Source: Ignelater luminosus
Lineage: Eukaryota > Arthropoda > Insecta > Coleoptera > Elateridae
Assembly (NCBI GenBank): GCA_011009095.1
Contig: VTPC01089970.1
Location: 124,001 to 188,000 of the forward strand
Direction of reading: 5' to 3'
DNA length: 64,000 bases
Translations under genes and position numbers: made by a program
In this document: positions 24,660 to 36,669 of the stretch, piece by piece
Layout: every line of letters starts with the position of its first letter
Position numbering within the stretch: position 1 is the first letter of the stretch
The notes under the pieces: model-generated
Databases searched by the model: none
What the model saw: only the letters and a program-made list of their open reading frames with translations
What the model was told of the DNA's origin: nothing

Positions 24660-26659
24660 AAAGCAAACGTCGTGGCCAAGAAAATGTCAGAATTTGAAGT
24701 ATTTAGCAATTTCCATCAAAAACTGCTCACAGAAAAAGTAGAACAGTGCATGTTCTTCAGAATTAAAATCATTTAAGTGTGCACAGTCAATTCGCAGCGT
24801 GCATCATTGGATAATTAACGTGGTACGCTGATCGCGAGTATATAGGCCGCAGCAGCTGACGTTGTCTTCGTCGGCGGTAGGGAAGGTGCATCTACTGTTG
24901 AGGAATGTTAACTTGATGTCTACGTCGCTCGATATTTTGGTAGGAGAGGTGTGAGGGGACGGTAACTAGCTGGTAAAGTACAAAGTGAAGAATTAGCGAA
25001 GTTGCACAATCTTGATTTAAGACTATCTCCACCTTGGTATCATAGGTTACCGGCGTTACAGAAAATAATTTCCAGGAGATGCCTTTGTCATTTCTTTAGT
25101 CTTCTTCTCCATACTGAAATTGTATTCGGAGTGTTTGCATTAAGTCGTTTTAGTTTTGGTTAATCATCCTTTTCAGGTATCGACTACCTAACGATTATAA
25201 GCACGCATCTAGTATAAGAGGAATCTGAGCATCCTCCTACAAATCACCACTTTCTTCTGTCAAGCGGTCGCACAGGTGACGAAAACGGTAAATCTATACT
25301 CTAGGTCTAGTAAATGTAAATCAGCATCCTGGAGTAGAATCATGGAATGTCAGCAAGTTACTAGGCTGCTGACCAGTGTTCAGAAAGTACTTCAGCTCGC
25401 CGCTCCACATCAACGTGGGCGTGGGATTTAAGGTAAGAGGAAACTTCAAACAGACGTCTGCTGGGGCGAATTTCTTTAATTCGGTTGCCAGGTTTCTATT
25501 TAACCATGAACAAGAAGAAACCAGGACTTCATGCGTAACTAGTTAAATTGTTTGATGATTCGAGAATAATACGTAACGCAGGACTCAATGACCAGTTGAG
25601 TGAAAAAGAAACCAAATTAAACTTGTTGAATTACGCATCACGAGAAGACGAATTTACATTTATACTTTGTAAAATGGAAGTTCACTAGTTTGTGGACCGT
25701 ATAGGGAATCACACAGGCAAAAGAGTTGACAAACACCGGTTTAAAGTCGAATGACTAAAACGAGTCATTCAGAAGCTTAATGTGACATCATACGCGCCAT
25801 AAGGCCTACTACCAATGCCATGATTTACCAATCTTAATGCAGAGTTACCTGAATCCTAAATATGTGGGAATCGACTATCCATCTTCTTGCTAAATAGAAA
25901 AATTGAGTAACCGTAACTTATATCTGGTACAGTCATCCACAAAAGTAATGTCTCAATTACACATAAATAGAGATACTGACTTTAATTAGTAAATATTCTG
26001 ATATATAGGAACGGAAACTTCTGTATTAACCAAAGAATAATTACTTGGTAAATACTAGAAATATGTGCTTAGCAAGATAGCTTTATAAACGTGCTGTTAC
26101 TCATTGTACATTTTGATAGAATAGATCAAGAAGACGGTGAAGGAGCAACGATTCGTTAAACTGATACTGGAACCATACCAAGGAAACTATCCATTTCATG
26201 TTATATGAAATATCCTGCATTATGGAGATAAGCTATCAAACCTAGTAAATAGATTACGCTGTCCCGGGCATGAAAGACGGTATGGTTGTGGGCTAATTGC
26301 AAATCCTATGGATCCCGAACCGTGTTCAGACAATATTACAAAAACTACAGAAACGATACAATGAAGGAAAGGAACAATAACTTTTCCAATTTTGTCATAG
26401 ATTAAAATTTTATTGTTCGGTCCTGTCATTAGTTTTTAGTTGCATGGAACATACAATTAGTAGAACACTCCCAGAAAGTCGAATTTGTTACCATGTGATT
26501 GGAACACGCAATACCGGTGGATTTGCTGAATTTACAATTACCACTACAATTCTTCGTTTTTTTTTTGTCAGATACAGGTTTCCCAAAGAAAATTGGTAAC
26601 CAGGTTCCTTGTCCTTTTCGGGTTTTCCAGATTATTTTGTTCCTAAATTTCAGACAAAT
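24660..26659. other. No recognisable feature
   Basis: Mixed-composition sequence without supported coding frames or clear repeats. Confidence 0.35.
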
Positions 26660-26915
26660 AACTACTAATTTTAAATTTTACTTTAATAATTTTCTTGAGT
26701 TAATCACTCACGACAGTAATTTATTAATGACGTCTTTATAATAGTTCATATTACATTTTAAATTAATTAAATTAATTTAAAAATCTTTACCGCAGGTAGG
26801 ATTCGAACCTACGTAACCTTATCTCATTAATAAATTAATGTATGTCATGAGTGATTAACTCAAGAAAATTATTAAAGTAAAATTTAATATCTAGAAAGAT
26901 TCGACTAGAATACCT

Positions 26916-26988
26916 ACCTCGGTAGCACAGTTGGTTAGTGCACCTTACGCGAGATAAGGTTACGTAGGTTCGAATCCTACCTGCGGTA
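26916..26988 (+). tRNA. tRNA-like gene, cloverleaf intact, odd anticodon loop
   Basis: The 73 bases fold as acceptor ACCTCGG/CTGCGGT (one mismatch, one G-U), D stem GCAC/GTGC, anticodon stem CCTTA/TAAGG, a four-base variable loop and T stem GTAGG/CCTAC with loop TTCGAAT. Box A (TAGCACAGTTGG) and box B (GGTTCGAATCC) match the Pol III consensus. The anticodon loop is CGCGAGA: the near-universal U33 is G, and the nominal anticodon CGA would mean Ser, although the variable arm is too short for a Ser tRNA. So this is likely a tRNA-derived Pol III unit, perhaps a SINE head, rather than a working tRNA. Confidence 0.6.
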
Positions 26989-26992
26989 AAGA

Positions 26993-26997
26993 TTTTT
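26993..26997 (+). terminator. Pol III terminator (TTTTT) after the tRNA-like unit
   Basis: Five Ts begin five bases after the discriminator base, the usual position for Pol III termination. Confidence 0.6.
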
Positions 26998-27577
26998 AAA
27001 TTAATTTAATTAATTTAAAATGTAATATGAACTACTAATTTTATTTGGACAAACCAATCATTTCTTAAATACTTAGATAGAAATCAAAAGATTATTATGA
27101 CCTAAAGCACAATACCACTACAAAATTATATCTTTTCTCCGAATTCAAACCGTACAACAAAAGTTCAGCTTGAGTAGATTTCCAGCGAGAAATATCCGTA
27201 CAACAATGAAGATTTTAAATAATGTATGCGTTATATATTCTCATTTTCAATCTTACGACATTCTAGAGTAAATTGAATAATCGGCACCTGGAAAACAAAT
27301 CTTCCAGGCCACATCTTGCGATTTCCCACAATGAATTTTTAAGAATTCCCTGACATTTTTGTAAATTCCTGAATTGGTCGACTTGACCAATTTTTCAAGT
27401 TGCCGGGCACCCTGTAGGTTTTTCGTATGTCAAGCATCCAGGCACTACCAATCGTTCTTTGTTTTTCTACAGATGGTGACGGAAACGAATCATCGATCAG
27501 ATAGAGATAGAACTTTATCCGTTGATAATGAAAGAAAATTGAAACAACAAACCGACTGTCTTGTTTCTTGACAGATG

Positions 27578-28265
27578 TTCCATATCTCCAGAACGGCTAG
27601 TCATATCGAGATCGAACTACCAAAGCTTGATCCGTGTTCGTATTCAGCTTTTCTAAGAAAGTTAATGCAGGAGGGAAGACTAATATTTGGTCACTGCAGA
27701 TAGTCCGACCTGAATTCGTTATTTAGCCCATTTAAGAAGGTTAATGAAGGTGACCGGCTACGTAGCCAGTGGAGCAGAACTAACTGTTTACAAACAGACG
27801 ATTCATAAACTTAATTACAGCTTGTTAGAGAAATTCTGGAAAGTAGAATTGCTGGTAGATGGAATGATAAAAATGAAACATCTTTCAATTGTCTAGTTGG
27901 CAGAAGAAAGGGGAACTTTCAAGCGATTCCGGAACGACCGACCGTCTTTTGTTTTTTTGAAAAATATCCCATATCTCGTGAACGGGTCGTCATATCAAAA
28001 TGGAGCTTTGTTGGTAGTGATTTTCAAACGAAGACGGACCTCTGTTTGTATTTAGCTGTTTTAAAGAAGTTGATGGAGTAAGAAGATCGACTTTTAGCCA
28101 TTGCAGATATCCCGTTAAGACGAAGCCCGATCCAGGTTCGTATTTAACTTTCCTAAGAAGGTTAACGGAGGACGAAGTCTGAATCTGAGTCATCGCAGGT
28201 GGTTTCTTGGAAGTAGGAGCTCGACTTATGTTCTTATTTAACTCTTTCAAGAAGTTCAGGCCTTC
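27578..28265 (+). repeat. Degenerate minisatellite array A
   Basis: Recurring words: AAGAAGGTTAATGAAGG, AAGAAGGTTAACGGAGG and AAGAAAGTTAATGCAGG, each followed by a GAAG..TG or AGTC..GC stretch with TCACTGCAG or TCATCGCAG. A larger block (CCATATCTC.AGAACGG.. GTCATATC) occurs at 27578-27625 and again at 27963-28010, about 385 bp apart. Related words occur in the arrays at 34.9 and 39.4 kb. Confidence 0.55.
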
Positions 28266-28339
28266 CACTGATACTTTAAGAAATTTATTTATGATTTAAT
28301 GACATTCTTTGTATTTATCAAAGCTAATTGTGTGATTTG

Positions 28340-28640
28340 GCAGCTCCAATTATCTTCTTCATCTTCTTAGGATATTCATAGCTCCTTCTCAATCGTTAAC
28401 ATTCATTTTTCTTTGGTATTCCATTACATAATCACTCCACGTATTTCTTGGTCCTCCTCTAATAATAATCTCTGTAGCATTCCATTCTGTAACGATTTTT
28501 ATAGTTCTATTCTTGTTACTTCCAGCAATACGGCCACACCATTTTAGTGCTTCTATAAACCTGACAATGTCTTTGCCTTCAGTTTCTTCTCCTAATTCAA
28601 AATTCATTCTTTTATGATGACTGACAAGCATTTTCTCAAA
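28340..28640 (-). pseudogene. LINE 3' end fragment
   Basis: The minus-strand frame has EALKWCGRIAGSNKNRTIKI and NTWSDYVMEYQRK, which match the W.GH+.R....R..K+V and RPK+RW..V motif pair at the C terminus of RTE/Jockey-like LINE polyproteins. An AAG-rich segment follows at 28345-28375, as in the other LINE tails here. RT and everything upstream are absent. Confidence 0.55.
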
Positions 28641-29199
28641 TCTTAACCATGCCCAAAACTTGAGTTCTACTAAAGCATGCTCTAATAGTTGAGACTTAAC
28701 TCAAAAATAGGAACTCGTATTTGTGTTCAGATTCAAGGTAAAGAGACATGCAACTTGTCTAGCTTGTGAGCTGAGCATTTATGTTAGTCGAAGGTATGCC
28801 TGCTTTTGAGTCAAGTAGATTATAAACAAAGACGTTAATTACAGAGTTATCGTTCTTGTAAGCTGGTGTGTTATAGTTAATGATTAGTATTCATCAAGAT
28901 ATCAAAGAAAACTGTGTCGCAAAACCTGATGTTCTCGCCGTAGACTTATTTTAAATTTCCAACAGAATGTAGGTCAACAATAATCAAAGACGTAGGTTTT
29001 TGGATTTGTCAAAACATTTATCTTATGTGAAATGCTCCTAAATTAGATTCTGTTAATTGGCAAGGGAAACAAAAAAGGAAATGGATCAAGTAAAAAATCA
29101 AAAATTTATGATTTTTTTATGACAATTATAAATATTTTTCGGTGCCTCAAAACTGGATCCTATCGGCTAAAGGAATAAACCGCGAAGAAAAATACTGGC
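28641..29199. other. No recognisable feature
   Basis: AT-rich spacer between two LINE remnants. Confidence 0.35.
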
Positions 29200-31655
29200 C
29201 TTCCAGGTATGGGAGTTATGGCGTTGAATCAGCAACTCATTACATGGAAAAAAAACCTTTTGACCGCTAAAAACACTTCAGACAAGCCTCGGAACCGGAT
29301 GGATAATAAACGACGACGACTTTTGGCAATTCAAAAGACTATGAAATTAATAACCTGGCACATCCATGGTCAAACCAGCAAATTACATGAAATTGTTCGC
29401 GTCTTAGAACAATATAATATAGACATAGCTGTATTGACTGAGACCAAAAAAAAAAAGACAAAGGTAATGAAGAACTTGACAACTATATACCCTATTGGTC
29501 TGGTGTTGATAAGTCACAGAGAGCGGCGGCCGGAGTATCTATCTTGATAAACAAAAAACATAAAAAGTGCATCCAAAACTACAGGTACATATCTGAAAGA
29601 TTTATAACAGTGACTCTAACGATATACGGATAGAATGCCGTAATAATGGCCACACACGCACCTACAGATGACTGTCCAAGACCAACAAAAGATGATTACT
29701 AGGGCAATCTCACAGACATAATAGATGAAATTTCCCAACAAGAAATTATACTAACCGGAGATATGAATGCAAGAGTGAGCTCTAAAACAGACGAGAATTC
29801 TAAACGCTTTCTTTGAACACAAACTTATCCATCGGTACACCTGGGAAAGACCGTCTCTCGGACAGCAATCTATCATCGACTACTTTATCACCAAACAAAA
29901 AGTCAAATTTAAATGGCAAGATTGTATAGTTAAAAGAGGACCCAATTGTGGGTCAGATCCCTATTTAGTAGAAGCCAAATTGATATGTGCATTTACACCA
30001 AGAAGACAAAAATCTACACCAAATCAGAATAATAACGAGAATGCAACACAAGAACTGAACTAAAATACAAGCTACTTACTACAAGATTCTAGCATAAGTG
30101 AGCTATTTAGAACAGAAATCAATGAGGACGTAGAAATAGAATATGCAAACATAAAAGAGTCACTGCATACAGCAGCACAGCAAGTACTGGGCTTTATGCC
30201 CTCAATAAAACACAAACAGAAACCCCCATGGTTGACAAATGAAATCCAAGCACTAATAACTGAAAAGAACAAGTTATACAATAACTGGTTAGCACTGAAC
30301 GGTAATGAAAGCCTAACACAATATAAAGATAAGAATAGAGAACTAAGAAAGGAGATCAAAATGGCTAAAAATCAATTTTGGGAACAAAAGTGTAGTCAAA
30401 TGGAAGGTTCGATCGGGGAAGCTCGATCAACAGAAGCCTGGAGAACTATCAAGCAGCTGAAGTCCAAGGAAATAAACAAAACGTGCAACCTAATAAAAAT
30501 GGAAGAATGGGAAAATCACTATAAAACCCTGTTAACTGAAAACCGATACACAGAGAACCACTCAGCTCAATAACAAAAAAATGAAAAATAGGCGATCCCC
30601 AGGCCCTGGAAACATCTCGATCGAACTAATCAAATATGGAGGTCGACCAATCATACAGACTTCCTAACCTAATTAATAACTGTTATAAACTGATCAGAAC
30701 ACCGCAAGAATAGAAGGTGGCATACATAGTATCAATTTTTAGAAAGGGGAATAGACAGGATCCTGGGAGCTATAGAGGTTTTAGCGTGACCTGTAGCGTT
30801 GGTCGCCTGTACAGTAAAAATTTGCAGAACAAACTCAGCAATGAAATAGCGGAAAAAACAGTGAAGGGCAGAGTCGGTCATGTTCAGACAACCTATTTAT
30901 AATTCAGCAACTAGTGGAAAAACAAATATCAATTGGAAGAGAAGTTCATTTAACCTTCATTGATTTAGAAAAAAACGTACGATTCTATATCGCGCCAGAA
31001 ACTTTGGGAGGCACTTAACATACTGCAAATTGATAAATGGACGCTGGCAACAATCCAAGAACTATATGAGAACAATACATTCATCATCAAAATGGGAAGG
31101 ACTCTCTCTAAACCTATCCACACCATCAAGGGATTGAGACAAGTCCCCATTACTGTTCACCTGTATGTCAAAGTTTCATTGAACAAATGGAAGAGAAACT
31201 GTATAGGTATGGGAATACCAATAGAAAGAGACAGACTATGCACGTTAAACTTTGCAGATGATCAGGTAGTCATGGCTTAAGACTCCTTTGACTTGGAATT
31301 TATGATCAGAAGGCTATACGATGAATACAAAAAATGGGGTTTGCAAGTTAGCTTAAAGAAAACAGAATACCTGGTCGTTAATAGCGACAAAAGTTTTGAA
31401 ATGTTAATCAATGACAACATGGCAGTCAAGTAGGTGAACGAATTTAAATATCGTCGTGTTTTGATCGACAGGAATGGCCTTGCAGAAAGGAAAATTAAAC
31501 ACAGCATACAAGAAGGCAGAAAAATTATAGGATGCCTCAACCCTATATGGTGGGATAAAATCATCACAAACAAAGAAACGTATAGGTAAGACAATTGTGA
31601 AGTTAGCTGTCCTGTATGGATCTGAAATATGGACAATGAAATGATAGAACTCGAA
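29200..31655 (+). pseudogene. Decayed non-LTR retrotransposon with endonuclease and RT
   Basis: Order from 5': an AP-like endonuclease starting near 29340 (MKLITWHIHGQTSKLHEIV, LTETKKKK, then EIILTGDMNARV at about 29740-29775 and QQSIIDYFITK near 29865), a basic linker (30196-30573, with PPWLTNEIQALITEKNKLYN), and the RT from about 30600 (SYRGFSVTCSVGRLYSKNL; MGRTLSKPIHTIKGLRQ near 31095), with the catalytic box FADD at about 31250-31262. Frameshifts and stops occur at about 29545, 29815, 30060, 30572, 30902 and 31280. It shares its plan with the 2600-4500 copy but keeps the endonuclease. It ends before (TC)n at 31661-31685. Class: RTE/Jockey-like, exact clade uncertain. Confidence 0.8.
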
Positions 31656-31660
31656 TTTAT

Positions 31661-31685
31661 TCTCTCTCTCTCTCTCTCTCTCTCT
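31661..31685 (+). repeat. (TC)12 microsatellite
   Basis: Uninterrupted TC dinucleotides directly 3' of the LINE coding remnant; may derive from its tail. Confidence 0.9.
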
Positions 31686-31689
31686 TGTA

Positions 31690-34600
31690 ACATCATTTTT
31701 CGAAATAACTAAAAATGCATTAGGTAAAAATGATTTATGATAAGATCAAGATCATTCTGTATACAAAATTTCTAATTTAGAGTAGCCAAGTGTAAAATTT
31801 AAAAATTTCTCAAGTACATTTATTTGGCATTATAACCTTTCAAATTTTATAAATGGGGGATTGTTAACTAGCGAAGGTCTTATAAAAAGATAATTATTGT
31901 TTGATTTATCGATGTCCCAAATAATATTTATTTCATCATTAAACAATTTATCATTTTTTTTGCAATTAAAAGGCCATTTTTCATTATATTCAAATAAAAA
32001 TAAAATTTTTTTAAATATGAAAGTCTTCAAAATAAAAAATGAATCAGTTTCGATTAATAAACGTTTTGGGAACGTTTTAAGATTTAACCGTTAAGGTTCC
32101 TCTTCTATACTATGCGGATGACCTTCCAAGGTAGTTTACTCATCAAAATTACCTGAGGGTATTACCTCTTCGAAAATCATTCGCTAATAACATATCAACT
32201 GAACAGGTAAACCTTTCTCGAAAGTCCCAAGAATCAAAAGTTGTGCATTTATTTAAAACCCTTATCGCAGACACGCATTTCATTATGATAATAACTCTTA
32301 CGTAACTTAATTAAGTTTTAAAAAATATATTTTTTATTAAGTCTCGTTCATTATGAAATATCCACATTTATCTAAAAAAATTAAGAGAATACTTTCTAAT
32401 TTAATTAAGAAATAAATTAAATTTATAACATAATATAATAATCCAGGTGGGAAAGAGTTCGTGTGTAATGCAGGTTTATTATTATTATATTTGATTTGGT
32501 TGCTTCCGTCGTGTGTAAATTTAAATAATATATTGGGATAGGATGTATTAGTAATAAACTAAAAGAAGAATTGAGAGCAGGCTGTTTTGCATATCCATAT
32601 CGTGTTTGAAGTGCAAAAATTCATCTATATAGACGCGTCGTAGTGTGCAAAAATTAAAATTAATTGTTTCTACTTGGCTAACTTTCAACTAATTTCCTTA
32701 TGGACTAATTAAATTTTAAAAATGGTCTGCATACTGAACGAGTAACCATATTTAATAATAAATTCACTCCCATAATAAATCTCAATTTTTACCAAGCGTT
32801 TCCATTGCAATTGTTATTAGGTGTGATAAGAAATATTTCCACTTCTAAAATAAATCAAACTGTAAATTCTTCAATAGGTGAAATGATTCACAGGTATGTT
32901 TCAGAAAGAATTTTTTAATTTTATTCTCAAAAGATGTATTCAAACGTCAAAGAAATTTGTTAGTCATCATGACTTTAAAGAGAAATTTTCCTTCTTTCCC
33001 CAACTATATCATTTCAGCTCAAACAAATTAAATGTCCAAAATTACTTTTAGAAGAAAAAAAATAAGAAAGAATGAAAATTGATTAAACTAACCCTAAAAT
33101 AGCATTATGATGTCCCTTAAGGATCATCCCGAGGACCTATTCTATTCTATTTATATTCAATATGAAATTAGATATGGTTATGTCAGCTGCCGCTTGAAAG
33201 TACCTATTTCTATTTCCTACCATCCAACACGTATGAAGGAATAGTCTTATTCAAGAATTACTATACGTAATGGCACTACATAAGGGAATCTAGAAAAAGT
33301 GGCTTGTGCTATTAAAACACTATCATCAAAGTTGTAAGTTTGAAAAGTCAAAAAGGTCAAAATCAATTTCTAGTTCAAGATTGACTTCTCCAAGATAGAA
33401 GTCGCTTAATCATAAAAGCGAAACCTAAACCATGTTGGAAATTGGTCTCTAAAATCAGTTAAATTTGAACAAACATATGTTGTTCAACAGTCTAAGATCT
33501 TAAGAAAATTTATCTACTACAGTTAAGCTGTTTAATAGACAAAGGGACTCTTTGGTATCAGCCCTTTAATAGATCGAGCATTTCAAACAGAATTTGTCAA
33601 ACATGCTCAAGAGTCGGTCTTCATTCCTTCCATCAGAATCCCAAAATTGACAATCTCTATGTAAGCATCAATCTTATGTTGTTTGTTTTAGAAACATGCC
33701 CCCAACTTGTCATAAGTAAGACTTCAGCTCGGATAATTATTCAGAAAAAGTAAAAGAAAGGGAAACAGCCTGGTTAGGAGCAGGCGAGACATCAAAAGTT
33801 TCTTTTTAAATCTTAAACCTAGGGGAAAATGCATTTGCATTTTTCTTTTCAATTTGGAAGGAGAAAGATCTCCAAAAACAAGAAACATTCTGAAAATTGG
33901 GTTCCAACTTCTGCTAAACAGCAAACAGCAATTTTTTCAAGGATAATGTTCTTTCTCTTAAAAGGTTCTGAAACCAAACCAAGCTAAAGCTAGGGAAGTA
34001 TAGATAACAGTTAATTTTGTATTTAAAAAGATCTGGAAATTGAGCAGAAAGAAAGTAAAAAGTTCAATGCAGGTAGGAAAGTGAACGTATTCGAAACAGA
34101 TAAAATTCCATAACGGAATAAATGCAAGTCTAAAAATGCGAAAGAACATGCACGTAGGGCAAGGCATTTCAAAACAGTTAGTGAGATCTTAGGTGTTTTC
34201 GAAAGAACAAATATTTAGAAAAAAAATAGAAATAATAGTTTTTACAAACACTGAAGAAAAACCTCTAAAATCAGAACAACTACTTGGCTTCATACAAAAG
34301 AAATTCGAGCATCTGATAACCACTAACAATTATTACATTGAAAGTCTATGGGTGGTAGCGGCGCTTTAGAAAAATGCTCATAACTTTTGACCCCGACGGT
34401 TGCGCCACCTGGAAGTGCGTTCGTTGTGGTTCTCTCGCCAAGCCCGATCGATTGATACCCTACTTGACCCCCTCCGCGAGGTGCGGGTATACGGAACTTC
34501 AGCCGGGTTTTCTGCTAAAGATTTGCCACTGGACTTTTTCAGGCAGAGTCAAGCCTCAAAACGAGGCGACTCCCGATTGAATCTTCACTATTTATCTAGC

Positions 34601-34870
34601 AACATTTAATCTAATTCCAAAGGCAATTTAATACTGACCAAAATACTCCTATCAACTGAAATTACGAGTCCTAAGATCATAAAACAAACGGACCGAGTTC
34701 GAGTCTCGGTCATGTTAACTACGTAGTATAAAAGAAATACGATCACGATTGCAGTTATAGCATAATTCTACGGCAGGACATATCTACTGTCAGAGAAGTA
34801 CTCTGTAATCCACTGATGATGTAGATCTATAAGCAACACCGGAGTGTATCTCAGTGAGAACAGCTTGTTA
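31690..34870. other. No gene; GC-richer island at 34360-34600
   Basis: Mostly AT-rich, frame-poor DNA. The island 34360-34600 (GACCCCGACGGTTGCGCCACC region) has two overlapping plus-strand frames of 68-69 codons but no recognisable protein; its abrupt composition suggests an inserted repeat. A TTCGAGTCTCGG word near 34700 looks like a T arm, but no cloverleaf surrounds it. Confidence 0.35.
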
Positions 34871-34899
34871 AATACTTAACTTAAATAGGTTTTAGGACA

Positions 34900-36665
34900 A
34901 ACCCCAACAGTTTCCAAGTATAGCTTTCATGAGAAGCTTACCGAAGGGCGAAGCCCGACTGTGGACCACCGCGTCGAGAACAAATCTAGATCGGTCTCAA
35001 AAAGATTAATAGAGAACGAAGTTTCTGTACATAACTCTCTTGAGAAGATCATTGGACGGAGAGGCTCGCCACCGGAAGTGGCGTGCTGAGAGCAAATTCT
35101 GATCAGTTTCTGTGCACAGTTTTCTCGAGAAGGTTAACAGAAAACAAAGAAGAAGTCCGCCACCTGTGACGGCCCACAGATGGCATAGCCCCACCAACAG
35201 TTACTACAGGTGAACTATTGCGGGCCAGGTTTGATCAGTTTCTGTGAGAGGTAAACCTAATCTCCGGCATGCCACAGATTCCGATCAGTGTCAGTGTATA
35301 GCTCCCTCAAGAAGGTTAATGGATGACGAAGTCGGTTCACTTAATTTTTGTACCCAACTCTCTTTAAAAGGTTAATGGAAAGAGTTCCAACAGCGAACCA
35401 CCACACTTGACTTGTAGAAGACGAATTCTAATCAGTTTCTGAGCATAAAATCCCTTTAGGTCGTTAGTGATGAAGACAGATCAACTCTTGAAAAAGTTAA
35501 CGTAAGAAGCTCGATTGTAAACCACCACAGGCGTAGTCCACTAACTGAAAAAAATGTTCAACGGTGGTTCACCACAGATTATCTATTGCGATGAATTTCT
35601 GAGCAAAACTCCCTCAAGATTGGTTAATGGAAAACGAAACCAATCAGTGCATATTTTTCTTGCAAAGGTTAATAGAAGGCAGAGTCCGGACGTGGTGTAG
35701 CTCCACCGCAGGTATCCTGTTAAAGTGAGTTTCGATCTCAAGAGGGTTAATGGAAGACAAAGTCAAATCAATTTCTGTGCATGGCTTCCTTGAAAGATTA
35801 ATAGAAGATAAAGCAGCATTGAAATCGTAGCTCCACCGTACATCAGAGAATTCCCATCAATTTCTGTGTATAGTTGACACGCGAAGGTTAATGAGAGATG
35901 AAGTCAGATCAGTTTCGGCGCATAGTTTAGTAGAGGACAAAGCCCGTCCTGAAACTACCATAGGCGATCCATTGAGGTCGTGCCCCGAAATCGTCTATCA
36001 TAGGTGGCCGGTTGAGAGCGAATTCCAATCAATTTCTGTGAATAGTTCCCTGAAATAGAAGATGAACTCCTAAAAATGTCTGGGCATAACTTTCTTGAAA
36101 ACGGCAATGGAGTGCAAAGTCAGATCAATTTCTCTGTAGTTTTCTTGAGAAAAGTTAATTCAGGGTATTGAGGGCGTAGCCCCACTGTCGACCACCACAG
36201 GCAATCTGCTAAGAGCGAATACTAATCAGTTCTCGTGAGATGGTTAATGGAAAGCTTTCTGTGGATTGCTATTTTGAAAAAGTTTATGGAGTGGGAAGAC
36301 CTTCCTCGACTATTAAGGTCGTAGCTCCCTTGTCGATCACCACAGGTTTATGTCGGTTTCTATGCTTAGCTTCCTCAAGACTGGTATGGGAGGGCGAAAC
36401 CCGTCCGTGAACAAAAGTATCCTTAGAAGACAAAACCCGATCAGTTTCCGAATATTGCTCCCTAATGTAACAGACCGTCATATGTGGTCAGTTTAAAGGT
36501 AAGACTAGATCAGTTTTTTTTGTTCATAGCTTAATAGAGAGCGAAACTTGGGCCACCATAAGTGAAGCCCACTATAGATGGTTCATTTATGACAATAGCG
36601 CCCTCGATTAAATGTTCATTTAGGGCGACACCCTTTCTGTGTATATCGCCCTCGAGAAGAATACA
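34900..36665 (+). repeat. Degenerate minisatellite array B, about 100-bp unit
   Basis: The word GATCAGTTTCTGTGCATAG recurs in varied form at least twelve times (for example near 35099, 35229, 35424, 35766, 35844, 35906, 36028, 36123, 36436), each copy near CTCGAGAAGGTTAATGGAAG and GAAGCCCGAC.GTGGACCACC words. Spacing varies from about 60 to 170 bp because of indels. No coding potential. The GGTTAATGGA and GACCACC words are shared with arrays A and C. Confidence 0.7.
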
Positions 36666-36669
36666 CGTT

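Larger units (their letters stand above)
26660..27043. repeat. Nested inverted-repeat element carrying a tRNA-like unit
   Basis: Outer arms 26742-26825 and 26951-27034 are perfect 84-bp reverse complements. A second inverted pair interlocks with the first: 26668-26730 against about 26826-26888, near-identical with a 4-base indel. A 14-bp direct repeat, AACTACTAATTTTA, occurs at 26660-26673 and at 27030-27043. The arrangement A, B, A', spacer, B' cannot come from one simple hairpin; it suggests a tRNA-bearing segment copied in inverted order, by template switching or by an element of unknown type. The half-tRNA in arm B (26788-26825, minus strand) lacks a 5' half. Confidence 0.75.

Noticed and set aside
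34690..34720. Possible tRNA (GAGTTCGAGTCTCGG word)
   Set aside because: A T-arm-like stem is present, but no D arm, anticodon arm or acceptor pairing can be placed upstream, and box B is imperfect.
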